DNA of 64,000 nucleotides from Phorcus lineatus. Taxonomy: Eukaryota; Mollusca; Gastropoda; Trochida; Trochidae. Position 1 is the first letter of the stretch. Each line of letters opens with the position of its first letter. The stretch lies in contig OV121088.1 in the NCBI GenBank assembly GCA_921293015.1, forward strand, positions 16,033,645-16,097,644, read 5' to 3'. The position numbers were made by a program, and so were the translations under genes. A model generated the notes under the pieces. The model was not told where the DNA came from. It saw nothing but the letters and a program-made list of their open reading frames with translations, and did not search any database. Of the stretch, positions 49,114 through 60,850 are shown piece by piece.

Positions 49114-49341
49114 ATGTATTACGGAAATTTCACTCTGATAAATTTAGATATTAACAAGAAAAAAGTGTTTGAAAAAGTACGGATAAAAAAAACGAGAGCA
49201 CACATAAACACATTGCAAAATAAAGTAAACAACAAATTGAACAAATTTCAGAGACAATTTGACCGAAAACTTTTGAATGAAGCGAAAGCCAAATGCTGTT
49301 TGAAAGATAAACTGGGTTTGGTTGAACTTTTTTCGCAATAA
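49114..49341 (+). CDS. unrecognised 75-codon frame, coiled-coil-like
   Basis: ATG start, TAA stop. The product is rich in Lys and Asn, with a heptad-like stretch (INTLQNKVNNKLNKFQRQF) and the end KDKLGLVELFSQ. I recognise no family. It is overlapped on the minus strand by a similarly long open frame, which weakens the case. It may be an exon fragment, a transposon remnant or chance. Confidence 0.15.
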   Translation: MYYGNFTLINLDINKKKVFEKVRIKKTRAHINTLQNKVNNKLNKFQRQFDRKLLNEAKAKCCLKDKLGLVELFSQ

Positions 49342-49433
49342 AACTGTTTGATTGGAGAGCTGCAGCATATTTTTCCAGGGACAGATTAAGTTTTATAAGA
49401 AAATGAATTATGGAATTTCAATAGTTGCTTGAG

Positions 49434-49760
49434 ATGCAAATATTCAAATGTAGGGGGAAGGCATCCAAAGTTGTCTCTACTGAGTTGCATGTTAGTTTCC
49501 AAACTCCGTTGACATTCAGTTCATTTAGATTTTGTGTAATGGCCTGGTTGAAGAGTGTTGACCAAAATTTCTCAGACAACGCAATATGTAACATTTTCAT
49601 TTTATGTTCAGGATTCTTTTATACTGTGTTAAACGCGTATGGTTTACTTTCAGGCCCGTCGAGATACACGATAGGTTTAGCCTTTTACAGTAAAAAACAA
49701 TTCAGGGCTGATGCACATTGCGTTTGTGGAGAAATGTTACGTCTCTTAACTGATCTTTAA
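49434..49760 (+). CDS. unrecognised 108-codon frame
   Basis: The first ATG in this frame is at 49434, just after an in-frame TAG at 49422. The product has one hydrophobic stretch (AICNIFILCSGFFYTVLNAY) that could be a membrane segment, and ends ADAHCVCGEMLRLLTDL. Cys content is higher than in chance AT-rich frames, but I know no match. It is 93 bases downstream of the frame at 49114-49341. Confidence 0.18.
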   Translation: MQIFKCRGKASKVVSTELHVSFQTPLTFSSFRFCVMAWLKSVDQNFSDNAICNIFILCSGFFYTVLNAYGLLSGPSRYTIGLAFYSKKQFRADAHCVCGEMLRLLTDL

Positions 49761-50984
49761 TTGTTAGCAAATGCCATGAAAATTTGTTTCAATCGCTTAA
49801 CAATTATCGCCTTCATTCTGTCAATTCTGTCTACTTTCATTTGTTGTATGATAGTTATCGTGTTGTGGTATCAGTGTGTAAAAGAGAGGCAATAATGACA
49901 TGTTGTGTCAAACTGGATTACGCTGTTGTTTTGAAGATTATTGAGTCGCAGCTGCAATCAAATAGGCTTAGAGGTCTAAAGAAAATCTTATCAGATAGAA
50001 GCTAAACGATGGCCTTGATAAAATATGTCTCTTGCTAGTTTCATAATATATTGAAATATTGTTCGTTAACATTCTAATAAAGTATGGTTGACATTCGAAC
50101 TTACTAATGAGGACGATAAGAATGAGAAAATCGTTCACTGAGATAAGTAGCTGTCTAGACAAATATTTTACAGTATGTTACACAACTGTCACTGACTTTG
50201 TTTTTATCTTGTTTATCAGGATGTAGTCAACGATGTCTTCAATCTTAGACATCCCCTGTTGAATAAGATCATTATCAACCTCTTTAGTGGCATGTAAGAG
50301 GGTTTGTTTTTGGCGAAGAAAAATGAATTAGGAGAAATATTTAATATCAATGACATTTTGTTCGGTGTATCGAATGTAAATAGCCTTGTATCTTTTTTAC
50401 ATGAACATGCAGAGTTCTGAATCTGATATTTTGGTACAAATATGAATATTTAGATTTTTAGATTATAATTCTGCTGTAGAGTTTGGTTAACATGATCAAC
50501 TTGAGGATATGTAATTCAATATAAGTGAAACCAAATTTTTTAAAGACGTTAATATATTTGATATGTGGAAGATCTGTCAAACAAACCTGCTGACCGATAA
50601 AAAAATTGCAACCACATTGTTACCAAGTTATAAAATTCCTTTTCTATCCATTACACTTTAACAGGCATTTCGTTAATATTGTTTATCATCTGACGTTTAG
50701 AACAAGATGTCCTAACAATAATGATCATTAATCACCATGGAGAGATTCCAATATGTTAAAATGGTAACAGTCACTCGTCGGAATTAGAATAATTATACAG
50801 AGAAAACGAGAACTATCAAATCGGCAAAATCTAACGTTACATCAAGCCTCCAATCATGTGGGATAACTCAAAGAGGAAAACACATTTTCAAAGAGGCAAT
50901 ATCAACACGAATGAATTTATGGCTTGAATTTAGAGGCGTACGCAAGAAATTAATGACACAGATTATTATTACAAACATTGAGTG

Positions 50985-51110
50985 AGTGGGTGAGTTAGGC
51001 CTTAACGTGTCTTGAATAATATTTCAGTTATAAACCACGTGTATGACAAGCATGCAAGATAGAGTGCACAGATAAGGGAGAAGGGGATCGAAAGATTAAT
51101 GGAAAAGACG
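50985..51110. repeat. GTGA-tail repeat, decayed
   Basis: GAGTGAGTGGGTGAG is followed by GGCCTTAACGTGTCTTGAAT and AATATTTCAGTTATAAACCA. Compared with the LINE tail at 34375-34450 the GCCGC core is mutated. It continues with a purine-rich stretch to about 51120. Confidence 0.65.
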
Positions 51111-51330
51111 GAAAGAAAGGGATCTTGATGAAGATTAAGGTTGAATCAGTTAACCACAATACAAATCAATAGTGATACAGGTAAAAATGATACAAATAAC
51201 AATTGATGCAGATGTAACTACCAATAATTCATGATACGGTTAAATGCTGGAACAATACAATAAAACAAGGATTCAGAAAATTATAAATTATAATAAAGGA
51301 ATATTCAGATGACAAAAACAAACATTTTGA

Positions 51331-51474
51331 CACGTATAATCGCATAAAATATTGTTTACATTTTAACATGTATTATCGCACAAAATATTGTTTATATTTT
51401 AACATGTATTATCGCACAACATATTGTTTACATTTTAACATGTATTATCGCAAAAAATATTGTTTAAAATTGGA
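51331..51474 (+). repeat. minisatellite, 36-bp period, about four copies
   Basis: Units begin at 51331, 51367, 51403 and 51439, each with CATGTATTATCGCA (first unit CACGTATAATCGCA), then AAATATTGTTTA and TTTTAA. Units 2 to 4 are nearly identical. Confidence 0.95.
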
Positions 51475-51592
51475 TCTTGACATTCATGTAAATTTTTGTA
51501 ATTATATCCTAAAAAGCCATAATCTTATGAATTGAGAATACAATTTTTATTATTTAAGATTAAATCCGATGAGTAATTTCTTTACTGTCCTT

Positions 51593-51700
51593 TTGAGTGA
51601 GGGAGTGAGTTTTGACAACAGTATTTCAGTCATTAATCAAACGGATGTCAATCATCCAAAATTTAGTAGAAAGATCAGCTGAAAAGGGATCAAAAGGCTG
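51593..51700. repeat. GTGA-tail repeat, decayed, second copy
   Basis: GAGTGAGGGAGTGAGTTTTG and CAGTATTTCAGTCATTAATC, then AAAAGGGATCAAAAGGCTGA, resembling the copy at 50985-51110 in the same orientation about 600 bp away. A GCGGCGGCGGTGGTGGTGGC trinucleotide run follows at about 51893. Confidence 0.6.
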
Positions 51701-52647
51701 AGAAAAGTCAATACTATAATGATGTAATTTTCAATTTAACTGATTTTGTCTTATAAATTGTCTCTTTGAATGTTGAAGTGGCTTTTGATTTAACTCATGA
51801 CACTGACCTTGAATGTGACCTTGGCAAACAAAATCCCCAGGGGTAAATTTGAGTTGGGAAAAAGTCATAGCTGATAAAAAACGCGTGGCAGCGGCGGCGG
51901 TGGTGGTGGCGACTTAGTAGAGGCTGCAAATTAATCCAATTAAAACTGGCTGAATGACATAGGGAGATTGCAAATATCTTTCGGAAATGAAACTACCAAT
52001 GCGCTTGATATAAGCCCAGGAATACTTTAGTAATAAGATATGCACATATCAGTTCAAGGATACATATAGTTAATTTGTTGAAGCTGTTCTTTCCTTGCTT
52101 GTGTAATGAACAGAACTAGGATCGACAGGTGATAGGATGAAACAAGCAGCTGACCTTGTCGATCTATATCCCATGCAACTAGCACAACGTTTTTAGGTAT
52201 TATATATTTTATTAATTTCAGGTTGAGCTGGACTGAAAGTCCTAATTCTCTTCACTCTCTCAACCATTGTACTTCGCAGCTGGAAAATTTGTACTGAAAG
52301 TACTCGCACTTGATTGTAAAAAGACAAGTGAAACTACATCCTGTCTCAGGGTGAGACGTATAGCTGACGCTCCACTCTTCTTACCCTGGGTGTAAACCCC
52401 AGCAAAAAAGTCGAAACAGGATGGTGAAACTACTGCGTTGTTTAGCCCTCTCAAAGGACGTGTTAGATCACGCGTTGAGGATATTTGAACTTTTAATTCA
52501 AAGCTCAGAATTTTGTTTTCCCAACCATTTACAAGGAGAAATTTCTTTGATATTTCAAATTAAAATTCCTGAGTGTGCACTGATAAGGGCAGTTAAAAAT
52601 CATGGAAAAAGTCGTTGCTCCGACGTCAACCTGTTACTTACAATTTT

Positions 52648-52708
52648 GGGATCAGGGTATTAGGAAGGAGCAAGAGCGGATTCATATACGCTGATTTAAC
52701 AGGACGGA
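52648..52708 (+). mobile_element. MITE of the 26711 family, right end only
   Basis: GGGATCAGGGTATTAGGAAG, GAGCGGATTCATATACGCTG and ATTTAACAGGACGGAGGTG match the right ends at 26985-27045 and 43322-43382. The flanking GTGATGTTTTCGATTATGTG also resembles sequence after 27050. Confidence 0.78.
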
Positions 52709-52847
52709 GGTGATGTTTTCGATTATGTGTGTTCTTTTAAATTTAAATAAATAAAGCAAAGAATTATTATTTGTACCATTTTAGACGATAGATACACTAA
52801 CATTCAACTCAATTACGGCTAAAAATAGGTTTTCATTTTCATGTAAC

Positions 52848-52890
<43 letters not shown>
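52848..52890. repeat. TA microsatellite
   Basis: Uninterrupted TA dinucleotides over about 42 bases. Confidence 0.95.
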
Positions 52891-52891
<1 letters not shown>

Positions 52892-54799
52892 CAATTAATT
52901 GTCACATGCATGTAAGAAGTTACCACAACAGCATTGGTGGAATTATAATCGTATGGATTTATAATGCGATGTTAAAGTTACATTGCAACTCATGATTCAT
53001 GAGGAAAACAGAAAGTATACCTTATTTTTCTGTTAAACAAATAGATATTTTATATTTCATCAAACGGATAGGCGAGGTATTCCTTTAGCATGGCAAAAAC
53101 GCAGCGAGCATCGATAGAATTGATGCATCAGAGGACATTTTCGGTTACCAAGTTCCCACAGAATTCCCGTACACAGTTGTTTTATAATCATCTAATTTTC
53201 TTAACTACTTTCACCTCATGATGACTTTCTCATAGAGATTAATGGGAAGGTATGATCATATTTTTGCCCGGTCCTGTATAAAGTACTCATTTCCAAAACG
53301 TATTTAAACGTATTATAACATGATCTATCGTGTAGATTCAACTGATGGTAGGTTCTAACACCATATTGATTTTCCTGAAAGATATCTCAAACTGGCATTT
53401 TTCGATCAAGGTCAAAAGGTTTTGATTTAACAAATAATGCTTCAAAGTCTGAAAATGTTCTGAACCTAAGAACATTTGATTCACAGAGTTCATTCAATAG
53501 TTCGAAGTATCCTGCAAATTATGAAAACTGAAGATGAATGTCCATTTAAAATCTCTTCTGATCACATGAGTTATGCCTCGTCCCTCTATAAAATTCAAAA
53601 GAACTGACGGCTTTGATCAGTTTCAAAATTACAACCCTACGGAAACTGTTGCTTATTATGATAATGTTATGCAATGACATTTACCTTTAAGTCGTAAGTG
53701 AAACCCGTATCTGACAATCATTATAATACGCATAATTATGTCAGATGTTATATTGTGTTTTGAGTAACAAAATCCTACTTGTGAGAACGAGGGAACATAA
53801 ACAAACCTTGGTCGACGCGAAGTAAGATTAAGAACATCATAAAGTATAGAAATCTATAATGCAAACCTCATTCACCTCACCTCGAAGGTCGAAACACAGA
53901 TTTGTCATTAACGTCTGTTAGCGTTGTCTATAATTTGCCCTTGAGTTATTGTTGTTTGTGTAATTACTGAAACCAAATCAAAGTTAATTCCCTCCTCCCA
54001 CTCATGATTCTATTTGGAGAATCACCAACACCATTTGTCTTTTAGAAATAACATGAGATATGGCTTCCAGATATTAAACTCAGCAATAACAACCCAATGA
54101 CGAGCACTTGGCATTTTCGTTTTAATTGCTGCATCGAATACCATGGAGATAGGTGTATGTAGGTGTTGACGTAAGAACAGAAGATTTATAGACATTACAG
54201 ATGTTTTAGAAAGGAATGGTCATTGGCAGAGATTATAACTAAACCTCAACATTTATTAAAATAATTTTCTAACAATTTCTTTATTGCGAAGTAACGAAGT
54301 TTCAGAGTATAAACAGAGTGAAAGTGATATATATTAGCAAACACGTGTTAATATTAGTGAGGAAACTAATTAGAGAGATAGGAAGAGATGAGAATTTATG
54401 TATTGTTTGATCTAATATTATACAGTGGTAAGAACATCTAGGTATATTGTTAATCAAATTTCATGTGGATATGCATTACTTCTACACCTGTTATGTGATC
54501 TCCTTTAATCTACAGTAATCTGACCTGAAGTAAAGCCATGCATTATTAAAGACTTACAATAGCCCATCTCAATAACGTTGCTTTGGCGAGAACTATTTAA
54601 TGGCTGAAATATGGATTGACCATTGCTGTTAATGTGCACGTTAACGTCCATTTTCAGGCTGGTACTCAGAAGGGGTACGTTAAAAAATGTATCCATGTAA
54701 ATAATCTCGCCAAAGTGCCTTTTAGATCAAATATGTACGAGCGAATATAGATATGGTAAACATGTTGACACCATTTAAGTTATACGAACGAGCATATAT
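52891..54799. other. no gene recognised
   Basis: AT-rich DNA. A short CTCATTCACCTCACCTCG motif near 53868 resembles the SINE tail but is too short to call. Confidence 0.5.
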
Positions 54800-55075
54800 G
54801 TCGTAATAATGAGTGGATTTATAAAGCGCTGAAAATCTCTAGACACTACGTGTCTGCTCTAAGCACTATAAGGAATACACACAGTATTTACAGCAAGCAG
54901 GGAAACCGGAATCTAGCAATCATAGTATCTTTTGAAAAAGGAATGTCTTTATGTGGGATTTGAAGTTATCAAGGGTTAGTGACAGCCTAATATCATGTGG
55001 AACAGAGTTCCAGGGGAAAGGAACAGCATAGCTGAAAGAGCGATAACCATAATAAGTGACGTTTAGGTATCTCCA
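54800..55075 (-). mobile_element. CR1/L2-type LINE 3' end, second lineage
   Basis: On the minus strand the frame ends RYLNVTYYGYRSFSYAVPFP, WNSVPHDIRLSLTLDNFKSH and IKTFLFQKIL with a stop at 54920-54922. This is the typical C-terminus of CR1/L2-group ORF2 (compare KLWNSLPAHI in the element at 25662). The 3' UTR runs through CAGCGCTTTATAAATCCACT to about 54805. Only the last 45 or so codons remain. Confidence 0.82.
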
Positions 55076-57199
55076 GAAGATCAGCATTTAGAAACTATTT
55101 TAAGTGTCAAAGGGTCATTAATGTCTTCTTGTTTTTCTCAAAAAAGGACCAATTTTTATCAATTTTTAAGAAAGGTGCCATCTCATCCTACCCTTTGGTA
55201 AAGTTTTGACAGTAATAGGAAATATTTTATTTTGAATATTTTTAACTAAACTTCTCTACAAAAAACGTATAGATATGGCCAGTTTAACAACAGATAGGCT
55301 GGATCAAGTCTATTAACTATGCTGTCCAAAGACCTATTTTAGATATCTGGTTTATGATAAAAGTACCATGCCGATAGGTTTAGAAACCATAAACGTATTA
55401 AAATAGTAAATCCTAAGTAATTATAATTTGGGAATTGAAAAACGCACGATACGTAGATGTATTGATGTTTTCATGATGCCACTTCAGTATGATGAAGTTA
55501 CATATATTACCCAAGGCCATGTAAGTGATAATAAGAGGATTTTGGATGAGTTTGTAATGAATATAATTATGCAACCGAAGAGATACTTATGAGATTGTTA
55601 ATGACAAATCTTTCACAAAGGTGGCACGTAATAAAACCAATTTTAGTTTCTAAGCCATAAAGAGACGGATATTCTTGGTTGCAATTAGGTTTAATCAAGT
55701 AAATCTTAATTCATAATGTAGAAAGCGGTTTGACAGATGGACTTGGCTTCTTCCTGATGTGTGTTATTAAGTCGACAGATATTGCTAAGTTATTGACAGA
55801 ATCCAATAAATTCAGAAAATACCAATAGCAAAGGCATATTAGACGGAATACAGCAATTGCTTTAAAAACTAGGGAGCATTAAATTACAGCATTATTAACT
55901 TAATTGATTCAGAGTTCATCTTGATATTTTGATCGTTGTATTTTGAATAGCATAACATTGAAAGCAAGTAGATTTATATTGAAATCGAACGTTAATATAG
56001 TTGCAAGCATAACCCTTCACAATGATATCAGTGTTCTAATTGATGGTCCCGTTACATCACATGAGTTTGTTACCAGATACCTGAGAAAAATGAAAAAACT
56101 GCTTAGAATTCATTATTTATCTTATCAGCTCTGAAAAAAGTTCGTGACAGATTGGGTTGTGAGGGTCAAACACATGTATCCATTTCGATATTTGAACTTG
56201 TAGTTTTTAAAATAATGAAATAACAGTTCCTTTCATGAAAATTTACCTTCTTGATATTTGAAAACCTCAAATTGATATTGATAAAAATACTTATTTGACC
56301 TATGTGTCAGATTTCTTACTAATCCATTAATGTAAGCGAGGAAATATCAACAATCCAAGCTTCGGGAAGTCATTGTAAAGTCTTTTTAATAAAATCGCGC
56401 TGAACTGTAAGGGTTAAGTACAATATGGGGTTTGTGGTTATAAAGAATGTTGGCTGTACACACATCTGACTAATATCGTTGAATGGTTGAATATTGTGTG
56501 ACATGAACCTGCAATCTTATGTTGAAGATATTCACATAAAATGTATTCTAATGAAATGAAACCATATGAATTACTCTTACTATAATCACTTTGATATTAA
56601 AGTAAAAGAGTGATTGTTGTGTTTCAGTTTGTAATCTTACTGATCTTTTTGCAAAGTCTGTGTAATACTTTTGTACTTTTTAAAAATTAGTTTTTACTAC
56701 TTCTCGAAATAAGTATTAATAGTTGATGTAAAAATGTTTGCATGTATTTTAGTATGTTCTTTTCTTTTAAACGATTAACATAAAACTTCTCATCTACAAC
56801 TACGAAATCACATATATTTGAATCCACACTCTCATTTTCAAAAGTAGAAAATTTAAGTAAATTCTTAAGCAATTATTAGAAACACCCATGGAAGAAATTG
56901 TAACATGAACTGGATAAAGTCTATAAAAGCAAGAAATAATTTGTCATGTTCTTAGATTTAACATGTAAATATCTTACAAACACTTTCAAATCTGAAATAT
57001 ATTTCAATGATACAAACCATTCTGTTCCATTTTACCAAAACGGGTAAATTTGTAAATGCCTCCTCAACTTTGTTTTTCATACTTTCAACATTAAATTTCA
57101 TAATTCATTCAACATAATTAATAAACCTGAATAGCCATACTGATTTCATCTAATAGATCAATGTGATTTAATCAATTTTCAATTTCTGGCTTGGTCAGT
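55076..57199. other. no gene recognised
   Basis: Strongly AT-rich with only chance frames. I see no repeat or element boundary that I can support. Confidence 0.5.
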
Positions 57200-58495
57200 A
57201 GACAGTTATCATACCATAATACTTTGCTATCCAGAGATCAAAGATCCAATATTATTTGAACTACCTAATGATTCGCAACTCGCATAATTGGATCTATAGA
57301 AATAATAAGCCATTGGTATTGGGTAACCATAAAGCCCTCACGAGGATGTTCACATTATAAAGAACTAGCGGTGATAGAGATGTCCTTGTTGATACTAAAT
57401 TGTAATCAAACCACTTGCTGACTGCTGTAGAAACAGGTGACGAAGGACTTCGATAATGCAAGTTCTTTTTAAAAAGTGAAAAATTCAGGGTACCGTTTTA
57501 TCTTTCATTTGAGTATTTTCAATGTTTCTATGGCATATTCTTAAAATTCATTGTTCCTGTTGACAAAAGCGCCGATAACTTTTGTATGTGTACTTTCTTA
57601 AACTCGTAGCTCGTAATCTACAAACTTTAACTGTAAGGATTCGGTAAATCGAGCCTAAGAAATATTGGTTTTTGAGGGTTCGTTTACTGGATTGTTTTGG
57701 AGTTAATGTGATAAATTTTAATGCACAAAGTGGCAGTACATAAATATATTTCAGATACATAACATTACATAATAATCAAGTAATTGAAAGGGATTAGTAT
57801 CAATGAACCAAATAATAACACCAAATCATCAAGGATTTTACGTATTGCCTCAAGTAATTCTTTCTATCATATAAGACCTCGGTATCAGTAACAAAAGTGG
57901 AAATGACAAATTACACCCAAGGATTTGAGATGACAATACAAATCATCTCATACACAAAATCCATTTTGACAAGAGACGATTGGAGAGTATAACAAACACA
58001 TAACTCTCTTTGTCACAGATTTATCATGACAGCTACATGATTGGACTACAAGGACCTTTGTTACAGCTCGCAAGTAAGAAAGTCAAAACACTAATTCTCT
58101 GCGAATAATCCAATAAATAGGATGCTTCTCTAATTGGCTAAAACGTTTTATGAAAGGAGTTGTGTATTTTGAAAATGAAAAATGAAACTCTGGATGAAAA
58201 CCCCCAGAATGAAATGTATCTAGTCTGCTATTCCTGTTTAATAGGTATATACGGAATGAAAATTTCAATATCATTGTATATAACCATAGCATTACACTAT
58301 ATCATTTTTATTATTATCATATCTATTTAAAGGAATCTTCTTCTCTCGATACCAATAAGTAAATCGCTGTTAATTCATTCGATATGTTTTAAATTAACTA
58401 TCAGATATGGATGTACAAGATTAAGTTCTTTGATGATATTTTTTTGCGAATCTCATCCTTCATTTCTAGCCCTGATCAACCTACACTTTTAGATA

Positions 58496-60152
58496 GTTTT
58501 TTTTAATTTTTTTATTTTTTTTTTTATTTGCATATTTTTCAAGTTTTACATACATTCGGTTTGTACATATTCACAGTTGAGCAAGAATAAAGAACATCAT
58601 ACATTTCAGCAAAAGGACATAAGTAAATAGGCTACAGTGACCTTCAGCGCTATACAGGTTATACTATTGGTGAAGGTATATGCACATAACAAACATTGCC
58701 AATATGACGTGCATATTCTAAGTAGAAAATGATCTGTGTGTAAAACAGAATATATACAGTCGATTATCAAAACATTTAATCTCTCAATATGGTGTGTAGA
58801 GATGACCAGAATTTTACAAATAGGTCATTCTCACCGGAAACTAAGTAAATGCATTTCGTTATGTCGTAGTATTGTTTGATTTGGCCAAGTATATACTGAA
58901 AATTCGGAACATTCCTTATTTGACTGTTCTTGAATATAATGTCTTTTACAAGTAAAATGATAGCGTTAATAGGATTGTTATTTCTTCCTTTTATACCGAG
59001 CATAATCTTTGACACTGTTAAATTTATATGAATTTGAGCGGTTTGTAGCCATTTTTCTAAACTTTTCCACATTTTTACAACCGGGTCGCAATACCAAAAT
59101 AGGTGCTCTAAAGTTTCCAATTCTTTATTACAAAATCGACATAGCGGTGTTTCCGATACCTTTATTCTGAATAAGTAACAATTTGTAGGTAGAATATGAT
59201 GGATAATCCTATACTGCAGCCATTTCAAGTCAGTACTACGAGTGCATTTTTGGGCTATCATATTAAATACTCTCCAATCCTTTTCTGAGAGTTCACAGTC
59301 TAATATTCTGGCCCATTTGCTGTAACAAGGTAATTGCACATATTTCGAATCCATTAATTTTGTGTATATATATTTACTGCTTAATTTTTCGCTAATATGA
59401 AATAAGTTAAAAGGATAGATTGGATTTGGACAAACATTCTGTATGTTTTGTATATCTAACTTAGAGATATAAGACATAACGGACTTTTTTATACCTTCAT
59501 AGCTTAAAAAATTAGTTTGAATTTTAAACTTATTTTCGAATTCCTCAAAATTGATAAGTCTACCCTCGTGGTGCATCAGATCATTGATAAATATTACACC
59601 TTTGTTATACCATGATCTGTACATAATAGGCTTTCCATCTATTTTTATTCCATCATTATTCCATAAAGACTGACTTAGCAGTTCGCTTTCTGAAATGCTT
59701 GATGTTTTACACTTATTAATAAAAATTGAATATGACATGAGAACATCCTTCCAAAAAGTATTTGTCATTTCTGGAATCAATTTATCTCGAATAAAGATGC
59801 TATCTGAAAGCCAAAGCTCATTCATATTATTTATTCTGTTTGCCAAAATAGTAGCCCATTTTTTGTCTCCACTTTGTAGTCTACTTATCCACCTTAGCTT
59901 TTGAGATGCGATAATTTCCTTAATATTTGGAGCTTTTATTCCTCCATGCTGAGGTAAAAGAACAAGGACATCGCGTTTAACTTTATCAGGCTTACCCCTC
60001 CAAATGAATTGAAAACATTTCTTCTGGAATTTTTCAAGTGTATTCTTTGGTGGATCTGGCAGTGAAGAAAATAAATGATTTAATTTAGGAAGTAAAAGGG
60101 ATTTCAGGATGGTGTTTCTGCCTAAAGGAGTGAGATTTCGAGGTTTTTTTTA
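58496..60152 (-). mobile_element. L1/Tx1-type LINE, 5'-truncated, with TSD and poly(A) tail
   Basis: The insertion runs from 58506 to 60142 and is flanked by a 10-bp duplication GTTTTTTTTA (58496-58505 and 60143-60152). The 3' end on the minus strand is an A-rich tail (T-rich 58506-58530 on plus). Unit C2 has the empty site at about 62835. The clean flanks and intact frame indicate a comparatively young insertion by target-primed reverse transcription. Confidence 0.92.
58776..60143 (-). CDS. C-terminal part of LINE ORF2 (L1/Tx1 group)
   Basis: The frame is open from the truncation point at about 60143 to the stop at 58776, roughly 455 codons. It starts inside the RT thumb region with PRNLTPLGRNTILKSLLLPK, then FQFIWRGKPDKVKRDV and PQHGGIKAPN, motifs typical of L1/Tx1-group ORF2 after the catalytic core. 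Near the end are LKWLQYRIIHHILPTNCYLF and a zinc knuckle CRFCNKELETLEHLFWYC (C-x2-C-x8-H-x4-C). The YXDD core and endonuclease domain would lie upstream and are absent, so no active enzyme can be made. An internal ATG-like start is irrelevant because the frame continues upstream of it. Confidence 0.9.
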   Translation of the reverse strand, partial: PRNLTPLGRNTILKSLLLPKLNHLFSSLPDPPKNTLEKFQKKCFQFIWRGKPDKVKRDVLVLLPQHGGIKAPNIKEIIASQKLRWISRLQSGDKKWATILANRINNMNELWLSDSIFIRDKLIPEMTNTFWKDVLMSYSIFINKCKTSSISESELLSQSLWNNDGIKIDGKPIMYRSWYNKGVIFINDLMHHEGRLINFEEFENKFKIQTNFLSYEGIKKSVMSYISKLDIQNIQNVCPNPIYPFNLFHISEKLSSKYIYTKLMDSKYVQLPCYSKWARILDCELSEKDWRVFNMIAQKCTRSTDLKWLQYRIIHHILPTNCYLFRIKVSETPLCRFCNKELETLEHLFWYCDPVVKMWKSLEKWLQTAQIHINLTVSKIMLGIKGRNNNPINAIILLVKDIIFKNSQIRNVPNFQYILGQIKQYYDITKCIYLVSGENDLFVKFWSSLHTILRD

Positions 60153-60431
60153 TGGTTTTCTAAGAACCAATTAGTGTGGAAATGGGTCTCTGCAGCAATC
60201 AAAAAGTGATTTTAAAAGCAAATGTGTAAACCATTATGCGTTACTCTATTTCACAATATTGTTATGGATGTCCTCATTTTTCAAGATTATCTTATGTTTA
60301 GTTATACGAACTGACTTATGATATATGACAAATAACAATTGACATAAAAGACAAGAAGTCACGGCATCGAAAGTTAGTATGTGTCTCTTTTTTTGAGGTA
60401 TTAACTAACATGGACAGCATACGCCGATAGG

Positions 60432-60455
60432 TTAGGGTTAGGGTTAGGGTTAGGG
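60432..60455 (+). repeat. interstitial telomere-type repeat, four TTAGGG units
   Basis: Four exact TTAGGG units preceded by GG. They are absent from the C2 partner near 63065. TTAGGG is the usual animal telomere repeat. Only two units occur elsewhere in the window (19176-19187). Confidence 0.95.
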
Positions 60456-60850
60456 TACTTTACAGCTGCATGAAAATAAAGAATACCAGGTTATGGTATT
60501 TGAAAACAATAATTATGATTCCAATCATATTCACCAGTAATAAGTAAGGTCAATAATTATTATACGATTTTAATTGTGCATTTATCACAACGTATTTTTT
60601 CTGTGACAGATCAAAATTGTTGCAATAGCCTATGAACAACTGGTACAATGATACACCTACGCCAACATGTACGTGAATAAAAAGAATATCAAATCATTCT
60701 ATCATTTGAGTACGTCACACATTTCACACTATTGCATAACAGTTCCGTAAAAACAAATATACGATGAGTTCCAATTATGCACGCCGACAACTAGGTTGGT
60801 AACTGACTTACCATTCAACCCTTAAAAATATTTCTAACATCAATTGTAAA

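Larger units (their letters stand above)
48721..51330. other. no gene recognised; two small open frames
   Basis: AT-rich apart from the two unrecognised frames at 49114-49341 and 49434-49760. At 50170-50225 there is weak similarity to 4200-4260. Confidence 0.45.
57200..60850 (+). repeat. second tandem duplication, unit C1
   Basis: Collinear with 61780-63350. Anchors are 57430/61990 (CTGACTGCTGTAG / TGACTTCTGCTGTAG), 57910/62300 (GACAAATTACACCCAAGGAT / GACAAATTATACCCAAGGAT), 58020/62410 (TTTATCATGACAGCTACAT), 60160/62845 (CTAAGAAC) and 60410/63055 (CACAGCATAC / GACAGCATAC). A LINE interrupts it at 58506-60142 and TTAGGG repeats at 60432. Confidence 0.82.

Noticed and set aside
52240-52470. 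Partly repeated, GC-richer stretch with short inverted matches (CATCCTGT / ACAGGATG)
   Set aside because: Matches are short and the surrounding sequence does not resolve into element ends.
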